Source of the DNA: Jaapia argillacea MUCL 33604
Taxonomy: Eukaryota > Basidiomycota > Agaricomycetes > Jaapiales > Jaapiaceae
Reading direction: 5' to 3'
Assembly: GCA_000697665.1 (NCBI GenBank)
Contig: KL197710.1
Coordinates: 1,113,923-1,177,922 of the forward strand
Length of the DNA: 64,000 nt
Positions 23,499-35,169 of this stretch are shown here, one piece after another (position 1 is the stretch's first letter; every line of letters begins with the position of its first letter). Made by a program: the position numbers and the translations under genes. The notes beneath the pieces are model-generated. The model made no database searches and was not told the origin of the DNA. It worked only from the letters and a program-made list of their open reading frames with translations.

Positions 23499-24011
23499 CC
23501 TGAAACAACAGCGCCAGACAGGGACAGGTGTCTTGTGTCAGTAGGCGGGACAGGAGATAATAGGAAACGAGCGAGTGAATGTGGATGACCCGATGATCGT
23601 GTCGACTATTCTGTCGGTCGCTCGCCTCGACCAGGAATCCCAGCAGGGGATAACAGTGGACAACACAGGGACAAGGTTGAGCACCGGAAAAGTCAAGGCC
23701 CGATTAGAATCATAAATCAGAATAAATCAAGGCGATATATTGTTCCTGGGTCACACACAAGCCTCGTTGCAATTTCGCGCCGAATTCCAGGGACAGCAAT
23801 CGAGATTGATAACATCCAAGATTCATCCAAGATCCTTCTCAATTTGCACAGCGCAAGGACCCCGGCCATCCCCTTCCCATTTTCCTCACGGCCATTTGCG
23901 CACGTTATCTATTTATGGCACAGTGTTTTAGTGGGGACTTGACTTGTCCATCGCCCGACCACCAAGTCCATCCATCCACCCATCCTAACGACCCCCACAC
24001 ACGTCCCAACG
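23499..24011. promoter_or_regulatory. Divergent promoter between copy C and the GDP-fucose transporter
   Basis: 513 bp between the two opposed start codons, with no gene in between. An AT-rich patch (aaatcaaggcgatatattg) lies near 23725. The head-to-head layout of a likely fucosyltransferase and a likely GDP-fucose carrier suggests joint expression; this is inference. Confidence 0.5.
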
Positions 24012-25285
24012 ATGAGCTCAAGACAAGAGGTCCACCCTCTCAAGGTTGCAGGTGTAGTTGGCTTTTACATGAGTGCAGCCTTGATCGTATGTCCCGTCTT
24101 CCTCCTCCCCTCACATCGGCGCTAAACCATCCCCCATTCCACAGATGGTATTCGTGAACAAGGCCGTTCTCAACAAATCCCCTGATTTCCCCTTGTCATT
24201 CCTGATGAACCAACTCCTCATCGCAGTTGCATTACTGCATGGCGCAGCCATCGCATCAAACAAAATCACGATCCCTAAAATGGACTTGGAAGTCGCAAAG
24301 AAACTCTTCCCAGTGGTGGCCGTCAATATCATCGGATTGGTCTTCAACACCCTGTGCTTAAGAGACGTCGAAGCCTCCTTCTTCCAAGCAAGTCCACTTT
24401 CGATTTCCGCACGAATTCTCCCCTAACTAAATCCCGACCCTCACAGATCGCCCGAGGTCTTCAACTCCCCCTCACTATCCTCGTCTCGGCCCTCCACGCC
24501 GGGAGAGCTCCATCAGCACTCGTTATCCTTTCTGCAACAGCCGTAACCTTTGGTTTCCTCCTCGGTGTCTCCCCCTCTCTCACCGCCGACCCATCCGCCG
24601 CACCACCAATCCCCGCGCTCCACTCAACACCATCCATCCTCTCACTCTTCTACGGTCTCCTTTCATCTCTCTTCATCGCCCTCCACGCAGTCCTAATCAA
24701 ATACTCCTTACCGCACTGCAATAACTCCACCATCGAACTCGCTTGGTGGACAAATGCAGGAAGCGCGATCATGTTATTGCCGTTTGTGTTGCTCGGAGGT
24801 GAGGCAAGCCATATGATGGAGCTTGGTCTGGGATGGTTCAGTGGTGAAGGGAGGGTATTCGTTTGGGGAAGCATGATCACCGGCGTGTTTGGTTTCTTGC
24901 TTTGCGTGGCTGGGTTATTGAGCATCAAAGTGACCAGCCCGGTTACGCATATGTTCTCGAGTGCTGCTCGTTCGGTGTTGCAAACTTTATTGGGTGTATG
25001 GCTATTCAACGATCTCCTCACGGTGTACGTCCCTCCTCCTTTCCTCGATCGCACCTTCCTGACTGTCGTTTACTATCCAGCAACCGCGCGATGTCGATCC
25101 TCGTCATCCTCCTTGGCACGATGTACTACACCTACGTCAAATCCCGCGAGTCAGGTCCTCCACCCGCATCCACACGTCCGCAATCCCCAGGAATGCAAAA
25201 AGCCCGACCAGATGATTTGGAACTGGGAGTCAAGAAGGAGACGTTGTTTGCTGTGCCCGAGGAGGAGGAAAGGTCTAAGAATTGA
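24012..25285 (+). CDS. GDP-fucose transporter-like nucleotide-sugar carrier (SLC35C1 type)
   Basis: Predicted 366-residue Golgi membrane carrier that would exchange GDP-fucose for GMP. Four exons (24012-24086, 24145-24387, 24447-25024, 25081-25285) join in frame. About ten hydrophobic segments are visible, e.g. 'VAGVVGFYMSAALI' running into 'MVFVNKAVLN', 'VVAVNIIGLVFNTLCL', 'PLTILVSALHAG', 'TAVTFGFLLGV', 'ILVILLGTMYYTYVKS'. The blocks 'MVFVNKAVL' and 'NTLCLRDVEASFFQIARGL' match the fungal GDP-fucose-transporter branch of the TPT/DMT superfamily. The charged cytosolic tail lacks an obvious KKxx signal. Intron 2 has a GC donor (GCAAGT) with a normal AG acceptor. It sits head to head with fucosyltransferase-like copy C. 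The substrate is inferred from family and context; another nucleotide sugar is possible. Confidence 0.78.
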
Positions 25286-27469
25286 TTGAGTTTAGGTTTT
25301 GGGGTGGAAATGATTGTGATGATCATGGGACTTGCGATTGGACTTGACACGAACTCACTAACTAATCTAACGAACTCTTGGTTTTGCATTGGACCCTTTC
25401 ATGTATTGCAGAGGCTGTGGTTGATGCTGTAGTTGTGTTACTGTAAGGCGTGGAGATTTCATCTGAATCCCCCGTGACGATCGCATCTCACTGCCTCCTG
25501 AACACATCGGACTGTAGTCACAAATAATGTAGTAGACGAAACCACCGATAGAATTCATAACCTTCACATCAGCGCGCAGGGAAAACCAGTACTGATCATA
25601 ATTTGATGGTGCAGCCTCAAGCTTGACCATTCCCAATATTAATACCCCCAAATCTGCTGAGCGGCGAGTGTGGGGAAATTGGTATTGTGCGTTTCCTTTG
25701 GTTTAGCACGTCAGGATCGCCACGATGATCATGACAATTTCTGAGCCTCAAGGGAAACACCTGATTCTTGCTTCAGTCTAGGTCTACAGTAGTGCATACT
25801 GGTTTGCTTCCGTTGTGTAGTGGGCGCACGGTTTTCATGTCCGTACAGTCTTCCAAGTAAATGACGTTTAAACTCACAAGACTCGACTCCTAGCAACTGC
25901 TCGGGACGCTCGAACGGTATCGACAGACCGTGCAAGTAGGAACATGCGTGCTTCCAGGCAGATCTAAACGGGATACGGCGATACCATTTCTTTGATGGGA
26001 ATGAAGATCATGGTGAAGAAGGGGATTAGGTGGGAACGACTCGTCTGCTCCGAGGTTCCAGGTTGCCCCGAGGCAGAAATGAAGTCACTATTGACAATGG
26101 TTGACGACACGGGTACAGGGCTTGTAGGCATTGTGCCTGCCATGGACAAAAGGATCATGAAATTGGGATAAAGTGTCTCTGAGTACTGAGGTACGACATG
26201 AGGCAACGAGGCGGAATGCCAGATAGAGGAGTGAACGAGGTGTCAAGGAAGACAATGGACACTAGAGTAGCATCGTTCCCAGAAGAGGACTTGCAAAGGC
26301 CGGATAACTGCGAAGGGCGGGGTTCCTACAAGTCGTAATGCGTCGGTCTATCTGTCAAAGAGTGGGCAAGCTCGCTATCAGGCGCCTTACGGGCTGCTAG
26401 AACCACGTTGGAGCTGGATAGAACCGCCTTCCTAAGCTTGAGGCGCTAGGTGGACAGCCTGGAATGATACGAAGCCAAGGAGATAGCGGTAACAGTGAGG
26501 TATGATTGGTTCATCGGTGCGGACGAGCGGACGAGCGGATGATAACGATAGGTTACACACAGATAATGAAAACATGGGTCTCCAGCTACGGCATTTCCAG
26601 AGTCGTACGTGAGGAAATACTGGGACGAGAGAGGAGCGCATTGCTGAGTTGAGGCAAAAGCTTAACCCCTTTGTTGAAATTGCAGTGTTCGGGGTCTAGA
26701 AAGAAGCGCCAAACGTGACGCGTGTTTGATGTGACGTAACGAGTCAATCTTGTGGCCGAAACATGGTCGACCCCAAAGGTTGATCATGGTCTGCTCGGCA
26801 TGGTATCTCCAGTTCGTTGCTAAGTACGGTACACCGTTTCGTGTGCTCCGTAGCTCCATTGAAAATTTGACGAGGAACAACTGGAAATCTGGAATATGAG
26901 GGACTTGAGCCAGTTTCCCGGAGGCTAACGCCGCTGTGTGTTCGGTGGGACACGATGGCCGTTACAGGGACACTTGGATATCTTGGGTTGAACACCTGCC
27001 ACAAGGTCGTCGCGTTGTTCAGCTTTGTATGGCACCTGCCCCCGTCATCACATCGGTGCCCCCAATCCAGCGAAATGATGATGTACACACCAGCATGCCC
27101 AAACCTGGTGCGTCTTATTCTCCCAACCTTTTCCATTCATTGATGGCTGATCAGGGTATATTCTCCTGGACTAGTACCCGTTTCATCTTGATGTTGTCAC
27201 CCCAATGGCCAATCCCCATTTACTACACACCGAGGTTGGTGGGGGTACAAAAATAGGGCCGAAACGATAGCCATCTCGTTGGGTTTTTTTGCTCATCTGC
27301 ACATCATCGCCTCGCAAAGATTGGATAAGATCTCGCGGCTTTGGATCGCCGTTAATTTTTCACTAGAAGACTAGTTGGCGCCGGTTATACCTAACGGTAC
27401 CGGACAAAAGATCTGTCTCTTCGCCTCATCCATCCCCCATCACACCTACACCCTCGCCATCCATTCATC
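25286..27469. other. Long intergenic region, nothing convincing
   Basis: About 2.2 kb, the longest gap here. One minus-strand frame of 94 codons (25367-25651) and one of about 130 codons (26744-27136) lack recognisable domains and good exon partners. A perfect 8-bp tandem repeat (ggacgagc twice) lies at 26521-26536. The last few hundred bases should be the promoter of the acyltransferase-like gene at 27470. A non-coding RNA or a short lineage-specific gene cannot be ruled out. Confidence 0.45.
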
Positions 27470-29914
27470 ATGGCCGCTGTAGTGAGCTCGATGTCGGCGA
27501 CACCCATTCATCGCCCACCTTCTCCACCATTGACCGACGCAGGTGATTCACCAGCCGTGTCTAAGGACGTGCCGACCGCGATCGACGCGACTTCATCCAA
27601 GGACAAGGATGGCACTTCCACGCTGCACGGTCTTGGGTTCGATATCGTGTTCCCCGAAACCAGGGGAGTGTCCTATGAGCGGAAGATGGGTGATAGCGAA
27701 CTATCGTACTATCTCCCTTCTCGCGCGAATGGTGTGAATGACATGTAAGCACCGACTCTCTCACTGCCCTACCCATCCTTCACCTCATCACCCTCCCCAC
27801 ACACTCCTACATTTCTCCTTTGCGTTCTCGCCTCATTCTATTTTGCTGTGTGCTGTTCTTACGACGCTGACAAACATTCAGGTACCTACACCTAGGCTTC
27901 CGCGCTCCAGAACACCTTGTCCGACGGGCCCGAGTACGTACTGTATGGGCTATTCTCAGGAATCGCCACCCACTACTCGCGGCGGAGGTGGAGATGCACG
28001 ATTACGATGACGTTAGATTCGTGTGAGTATTGAACCACGTTTCTTATCTTCCTTCCCTCCCCTTCCAACTACCTCTCGTTTTCCCATCCGTTCCCCGAGT
28101 TCGTTGGGGTTGGGCTTGGCGCGTGGATATATTTGTCGCGCCTCGCTCTCTTCGTCTGCGCCATCGTTGTCTTTTCTCTGACTTCTTCTGTGAACTTCTG
28201 TGAACTTCTTGCCTCGAGGTTAATGCCTGCTGGATTCTTGCTGACAACTTCTCCGCGCTAGCTACAAACCTCCGACCTCACCGGAAAGTGCCCTTCTAAG
28301 CGCCGACCAGAACCTTGACTATCAAACTCATACCAAAGATGGTAAGTATCGTTTTGTTTAGTGTTAATTTAGTTTGCGCCCTCTATCACATCAAACTCCC
28401 GCATGCCGCCCCCCTCTTTTCGCCAACTCACTTTGACATGCTGTTACAAAAACGTCATGCTTATCCTCCTTGAATAGAACTCCTTGACAATTACCTCAAT
28501 GGACCACGAACTCTATCGAACACGCGCATATCGTATCTCATCGTATCGCAGCCGAACGCGCAGTCCGGTTTACCCACCCCTCCGGCATCTCCTGGAACGT
28601 TATCGGAGTCGAGCTCGACTGAGGATCTCAATGCTGGTGTTACCGATACTTCTGCTGAACCCAAAGCGAAGGAGAACGATGAGCAAGTGGAATACGATCT
28701 CCTGATTTGCGCGGCGCATTTCATTGGAGATGGTATGGCCCTCCATCAATTTGCCCACGATTTCTTCACGCTGCTTGGAAGTGAGAAGACACAGGATGAT
28801 TTGAATGCTGATTTGGAGGGGGAGTGGAAGGAGAAGTGGGGAGCTGGGAAAATCGTTGAAGAGGGTAAGGCGCTGCCGAAGAGTATGGAAGAGTATTTGC
28901 CGTTGAAGAAGGGAGGGAGATTCAGGGCTGCTGCTGCGAAGATTGATTTCAAGAACAGTCAGGATCAGTTGATCGTGAGTCGTTTCGATTGGACTGGTAT
29001 GTGCAAGACGTTTATTGGATTTATAGGGTGGTCAAAGCTTCCCGAGGAGGAAGAGTGCGACGAGGAAAACCGTCGTTCCTACTGTTTCCTTTGATGAGGA
29101 GAGGACGAAGGCGATGTTGAAAAAGTGCAAGGCGAATGGGGTGTCTGTCTCCGTGACGCTATTCGCGATTTGCAATATCGCGTGGGCGAGACTGGGGGGT
29201 GTTAACAAGGAACTCCCCATGTTCGTAGAATTTCTTCGTGTTCCGGATGATGGACGCTGACTCTTTTTCTCCAGGATGATGTACTCCGCCCTCAATCTCC
29301 GCCCATACTTCCCCTTACCCCTCTCACACCCCTCATACTGGTACCTTGCCGTTGGATACTTCAACGTCGTTCTGCCCTCCTTCCTGCCAACCGCCCACCA
29401 ACCAGATTCCAAGACCTTCTGGCACCGCTCGAGACTTGCCAAGGACCAATGCGGAAAGGCGGCGAAGAATAAGATGGTTGTGGATCGGACGAGAGAGATG
29501 GCTCTTGAGCGAGGTGTGAGGGCGCGAGGGTGGGCCAAGGAGGATGATGATAAGGAAAAGATGGAGAAGGGTCTGCTTATAATGACTCCGCCTCCTGTCC
29601 CTGTCGCAACTCCATCCGAGCCAGCCAAGCCCGCCGCGCCGACCAATCCTAAAGTTCCGTCTTATGCCTTGATCGGCTTGTCGTTACTGGGCAACTTGGA
29701 CTCCATCTACAAACACCCGTCGTTCCCCTCTCTGAAACTGCATACATTGACGACTGGTTCGAGACAACGGGGTGGTGGGATGTTGATGTTTGGGTATACC
29801 TTTGCTGGGAAGATGTGGGTGAGTTTGGGGTATGACGAGGAGGGATTCGAGAAGGAGACTGTTGATAGGTTCTGGAAGGGTGTGCTTGACGGTGTTGATG
29901 AGTTTTTGGGATAG
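27470..29914 (+). CDS. HxxxD acyltransferase-like protein, tandem copy 1
   Basis: Six-exon gene for about 600 residues of the condensation/CoA-acyltransferase superfamily. The active-site motif is 'CAAHFIGDGMALHQF' (H-x-x-x-D). Exons join in frame as 'GVNDM' to 'YLHLGFRAP', 'DDVRFV' to 'YKPPTSP', 'THTKD' to 'ELLDNYLNGPRTL', 'DQLI' to 'GGQSFPRR', and 'KELPM' to 'MMYSALNLRP'. The N-terminal half holds 'WAILRNRHPLLAAEVEM', the usual acceptor-side segment of this fold; the C-terminal half ends with 'GGGMLMFGYTFAGKMWVSLGYD'. Enzymes of this type move acyl groups from CoA (or carrier proteins) to alcohols or amines. The BAHD DFGWG motif is not seen. Substrate unknown. The neighbour at 30851 is a clear paralogue with the same intron positions. 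Confidence 0.72.
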
Positions 29915-30850
29915 TGAGGGGATGGAATGGATACTGACTTGTTTCAACATGGATTTTGGTTTCGGACTAGCTACCCCTCAGGAGTCAGGACTTGTGACTT
30001 TTAGGACTTTGATGAACAATTTAATGTAGGATTTCTGTGGCTCAATCGCGACTGGCACTGTACATAGTATACATGGTGAAAGAGCAGACATGAGCATGCC
30101 GTGATTTTTCCGCCTGAATGAGGGGGCGTCGGACTTCCTCCGCAATGCCAACTGTATAACCATAGTCCTGCATATTGACGTTGCTCGATTACTCACTGTC
30201 CATGGATAAGAAACACCTTCCTCAAGTGTATCTCCTGCCAAAGCCGTCACGACTTTGATAGGACCATGACGAACACTGTTGGGATCTGACAGGGATTCAG
30301 AAACGGGTGGGGATGCTCGGAGCAGCTCTCCGAGTCTCATTTCGAGAATCCAAAGTTAGGCGCCTTGGGTAGTAAGGTACGCACCCGAGGTTGTACCAAC
30401 ATCGGCGAAAAGGTCCAGATGAATGATCCCATATACTTATAGTGAGATAGTGTCGAAACCAGAGGACCGAGTCGCAGGATTGAGTCAAAAATATCATTGC
30501 CAGCCACTGTAGATGCTGAAGAGGACGACCATCACCACGGAATCACCACGAACCAGCTGGTCGTCGTTCGCGGAACCTGTCCTCTATGCTATGCACAGCT
30601 CCAGAACCAATCATACTGCTGATTTAGATAAACATGACCAAACCTGAAACACGTCCTCAATATCGCCCAAGGGCCCTGACAACAGAAAGCTGATTGGAAA
30701 TGTAAACGAATTTATCGCGCTTTGATGGCTGCCGGTTTGGTTCCTGGCTGACCCCCCACCTGTGGCTAACATGGCAGTCCCTTTCACCATTTGACCACTA
30801 CAAGAGGCCAAAGGAATTACCTCACTCCACCTCCCTTCCTCCAACTCACC
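29915..30850. other. Spacer between the tandem acyltransferase genes
   Basis: 936 bp between the stop of copy 1 and the start of copy 2. It holds the copy 1 3' UTR and the copy 2 promoter. I see only unsupported short frames. Confidence 0.5.
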
Positions 30851-32782
30851 ATGGAACGCAACCCCTTACCCTCCCCTCCAATCTCAGAGGAAGGCTTCGA
30901 GAGCGACTTCAACGCGTTTGCCCATGCAACAGAGCTTTCCGACCGTGTTCAGAAGGCTAGCACCCGCGATGACGCCAACTTCCCCCCCACCAGAAAGCAG
31001 TTTGAGAGGAAGATGGGCAATAGCGAGCTCTCGTTTTTCCTCACATCCCGAGAGATGGGTGTGAATGACATGTGAGCTCCCCGAACAACCTCTACTTCTC
31101 GATACTTAATTGTGGCCAGGTACGAGGCCCCAGGACTTCGCGCTCACGAACGTACCATGTGCCCTTCACGCATCCGTGCCGCTTGGGCAATACTCAGACT
31201 ACGACATCCTTTGATTTCTTCAAGGGTAGAAATGAAGGACTACGACGATGTGAGATACATGTAAGTGCAGGTAACACTGTCAGCACCGTTCCGTGACCTT
31301 ATTTTTCTTCAGATATGTTCCCCCCGCCTCTCCAGACGATGCCCTTTTGGATGCCTCCGACAACATGGACTGTAATTCACAGACAAAAGATGGTGGGAGC
31401 ACTTGTTCATCGCGTTGGCCCACCGCTCAATTCCATGGCAGAATTAATCGAAGCTTTCCTCAACGGCCCAAGACTTTTGTCCGATTCGCGACTCTCCTAT
31501 CTCGTTATATCGCGTCCTGGGCACTCATTCTCGTCGCTCCCCACTCCTCCTGCAACCCCCACAGAAGAAGTCGAATCCCCCACCTTTTCAGACGAGCGTC
31601 AGGATTACGAAGTTTTCCTCTGTGCAGCACACCACATCGGAGACGCCATGGCCTTATTTCAAATGTCTAAGGAGTTCTTCGATCTGCTGGGAAACGATAT
31701 GTCCGCTCGGGAACTAGAAACGACGCTTCGCGAGGAATGGCAAGCACGATACGGCGAACCTTCTGTTCAGGTCTCACCTTTACCTCCTTCTGTCGAAGAC
31801 CGTCTCCCTCCTATCAAAGGCAAGTTCCAGCAAGCCGCAGCCCAGGTGGATTTCTTCAATAACCAAAACAAACAAATCGTATGTACTTCGTACCACGCAC
31901 CGTATATGCTCGTTACTGAATCTTGCGCAGGGTGGTCAGATATTTCCTCGGAAACAAGCAAAACAGCGACGGACGATCGTCGAAGCCGTACCTTTCGATG
32001 AATCCAAGACAAAAGCAATAATGAAGAAATGTAAATTGCACGGCGTGTCGCCGTCCCTCATCCTTTTCGCCCTATGCAACATGTCATGGGCCCGAATAAC
32101 TGCCGACTCGGACAGTAAACGTATACCGATGTGAGTTACTATCTGTCCGCATAATTTTTTTTAAAAAGCTCATGAACCACCCAGGATGATGTACTCTGCG
32201 GTCAATCTCCGTCCCTATCTCCGTCCAAATCCAAATCCTTCCGTAGATTCGCCCTTTTATCTCGCCGTTGGATACTTCAACGTGATCCTCCCGACATTCC
32301 TCCCAAAGTTATCTGCAGATCGCATCTTCTGGCATCGAGCCCGCTTAGCCGCCGTCCAATGCGCTCAGGCTGTCAAGAACCCCTTGCTTGTCCCGAGAGC
32401 TCATATGATGGCTACCCAGAGGGCTCGTGCTGCTCGGTCGTTTGCTAAAAAGGATGATATTCGCCTTGGGATTACGATGCCGAAGGAGAAGGAAACAGAG
32501 GCGTCACGCCAAGCTCCGCCCCCATCGGCCGCTCTCGTGGGTCTCTCGCTTGTTGGGAGCCTCGATGGGATCCACCAACACTGTAAAGCTCCATACTTTG
32601 AGCTCACCACCATGAAAGTTGGGACCCGACTGCGAGCCGGTGGGATGCTGATGTTCTCATATACCTTTGGTAAAAAACTTTGGTTGAACTTGAATTGGGA
32701 TGAGCACGGCTTCGAGCGGGATGTTGTTGAGAAGTTTTGGACGGGAGTGTTGGCTGGAGTGGAAGAGTTTTTGTTGGCCTAG
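30851..32782 (+). CDS. HxxxD acyltransferase-like protein, tandem copy 2
   Basis: Paralogue of the upstream gene, about 555 residues in six exons. Joins match copy 1: 'GVNDM' to 'YEAPGLRAHER', 'DDVRYI' to 'YVPPASPD', 'SQTKD' to 'ELIEAFLNGPRLL', 'NKQI' to 'GGQIFPRK', and 'RIPM' to 'MMYSAVNLRPY'. The active-site motif 'CAAHHIGDAMALFQM' keeps H-x-x-x-D. The C-terminus 'AGGMLMFSYTFGKKLWLNLNWD' aligns with copy 1. The N-terminal Ser/Pro-rich tail and the linker near residues 300-320 differ, so the pair is an old duplication that kept gene structure. Both look intact. The enzyme class is supported by the motif and fold pattern; substrate and product are unknown. Confidence 0.72.
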
Positions 32783-32949
32783 GTGTTTGGATGTATACCC
32801 GCTTGTATCCCCCTTGTTTGAGCCCTGGTGTCACGGCGTCGGGTTTTTGTGTACCATGACATGTATGTACAGGCTATTTGTGTCACTGCAATCCGATGTA
32901 TAAACGTCTCAGCCCTGTTGAGCGTTCCAGCTCTTTCACCCACAAAGCG

Positions 32950-35030
32950 ATGAGTTACCCTTGGTTACCTCACGAAATCTACGTCCACATCCTCAGCCAG
33001 CTCCCCCCTCGAACGAATTGCGATTCTAGTGTGAAGGTACTGGCAGAATGTTCGTTGGTAAACTCCGATCTACGTAACGCTGCGTCGTTATCGGCTCTAT
33101 GGCAGCCCCATTATCGAATTCGGTACCATCACTCCGTCCCTTCCAGGGAGGCTACAAGACGTGAGGTATGCAATGAAGACTACAGGTTGATGTACTTTGC
33201 CAGACGGCGATTGGACCGACGTGCATTACGCATCTTGGAAGGGGTGATCACGGACGGCAGAAGTCGACATGATGGGGCGAGGGAACTGGTCCGGGACCTC
33301 TCTTTCGATGTTTGGGATACGCTGAACATCGAAATTCACCGACCACTCCCAAGAGGGTTCAGGTTTGGGAGCGAGGGCGGGGAGGATAGCCAGGAGGAAT
33401 TGGACGACCATGAACGTTCCCAAGGTATCACTCGCATGTTCTGGGCCAAGACACTATTGGGATCCATCGCGAGAAGCAATGCTGTCCAAGAGTGGGGCCG
33501 TTTATTACACCCTCAACCTGGTGCTCCGGAGGTCACTTTCGAAGATGCATTGACTGGACTGTCTGCTTTCTTTGCGATCTCTCCACATGAGGTAGTGTTA
33601 CCATCCTCTCCCTCCCCGGAAGGTATACCTAATTACCCGATTTATTATAGATATCCAACCAGTTGGACGCTCTCAGCGAGCGTTGTCGTGCCTACCTAAC
33701 ATCCCGTCATCGATCCCTGGATTCTGCTAGTCCGGAGTTCGACTTGGCTGATACTTGCGCGAAGATTTGTGATTTCCTACGCGATGAAGGCTTCCAGGCT
33801 GCAAGTTGTACGTCCCTTTACCCTTGCAAAGTCCTCTCATTTGCCAACACATAGCAACGTAGCGAACAGATTTCACAATCTATTCAATCACTTTCCTCAT
33901 AGTGTCCTTTCAACCAATAAGAAGACGCTTCCGATGTCCCTGGTTTATTTATTCGTGGCCATATCTAGGAGATTAGGAATCGTAGTATCACCCATCGACT
34001 TTCCCGTCAGAGTTATTGCCCACGTCGCCTCGGGTAACCCTACTACTCCTGACATCCTCGTGGATGTCTACGGCTCAAGCAGCAAAGCGATTTTGTCGGT
34101 TTCGGACGATATTCCAGAGCGGCTGCTCGCCGCTGGAGTACTCCCGTCCGAAGCGTTGACATATATCATGCCCAGTCCAGCATCGCAGCTACTTCTCCGC
34201 ACGACCCGGAACATCATCGGTTCTTTCCAAATCATGAACGAAGCGGAAATCTCTTCCCTTCCACACGTAGAGTTTCAGTCCGCTAGCTATGCAGCCATTT
34301 GCGCCACCCTACTCTTGATCCCGAATAACAATATTTTGGAGCGCGTAGCCTTTCCAAATTGGCCTCTCAGTATTGACGCCGGCCCCGTTCTTTTGGATGG
34401 TGTTGTCCCCTTGCTCCCCCCACGAGATGGACGTATTTTGGAGCGGAGATGCAAAGAGATCATGGATAACCAGGCTGTCGCTGAGACCCCAAGTTTTCGC
34501 TCACGAGCGGCCAAGAGGATCAAGTTTTTTGTTGGGATGTTTTTCCAGCACATCAGATTCGCTTATGTGGGCCTTATCGTTGGCTGGCAGGTAAGTCGCC
34601 GCTCAAACACTGGAACTAGCTTGGTGTCAACCTTCTACTAGCCAACCTGCATGGCTTCGGAAAACTGGATTGCGAATATGGGGGTTGATCATCTTCAACA
34701 CGGGAGACATCAACCGTTCTTCAATGTCATTACTGTCCAGGGTTCCCCAAGATGTGAGTACAAGGAGTTTCTGGGTTGCCTTTATCTTGGTTTGATGTCC
34801 TCATTCAGACGTCGCACAAGAGAATATCTCTCCATGGAACCCCACAGAAGATGACATTCGGGATTTCTTCCAGGGCTACGGCAACCTTGGTATGTATTTT
34901 CGGGATGTCGACAGGCCTGAACACTGCGGTAGTAGAGGGAGGCTGCTGCTCAGCCAGGAGCTTCATGAAGAATATCCTGAGGACGACAATGCGGGGAAGC
35001 AATGGGTCATGTATGGCTCCTTTGATTGAT
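32950..35030 (+). CDS. FBXO21-like protein: F-box, SirB1-like and YccV-like domains
   Basis: Multi-exon gene for about 620 residues. The N-terminal F-box ('LPHEIYVHILSQLPP', 'ECSLVNSDLRNAASL') is followed by a long helical middle part resembling the transglutaminase-like SirB1 domain ('MSLVYLFVAISRRLGIVV', 'VDVYGSSSKAILSVSD'). The C-terminal domain resembles YccV/HspQ: 'IRFAYVGLIVGWQ' joined over an intron to 'PTCMASENWIANMGVDHL', 'GRHQPFFNVI', 'YVAQENISPW'. This domain order is that of animal FBXO21, a substrate receptor of an SCF ubiquitin ligase. The stop follows 'WVMYGSFD' at 35028-35030. The start at 32950 gives a Met directly before the F-box; an earlier frame start at 32878 adds an unlikely leader. 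At least four introns. The role in fungi is unknown. Confidence 0.78.
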
Positions 35031-35169
35031 CCGGGTATTTAACGTACCAGTCTCAGTTGGCCCCATAAGCCTGAGCTGCTCTACTTACGGCACTGGTTTG
35101 TGAAATTATGCTGAAACGTGACGTGATGGCTCAGTGCGTGAAATGTGACGATCGTGATTCCCTTTTGCC

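Noticed and set aside
25367-25651. 94-codon frame on the minus strand
   Set aside because: No recognised domain, no clear exon partners, and composition like its surroundings. Mentioned only as part of the gap.
26300-26340. Possible tRNA B-box-like 'ggttcctac'
   Set aside because: It does not match the B-box consensus, and no cloverleaf arms could be paired around it.
26744-27136. 130-codon frame on the minus strand in the long gap
   Set aside because: No known motif, no splice partner and no convincing promoter. Chance frames of this size occur elsewhere here.
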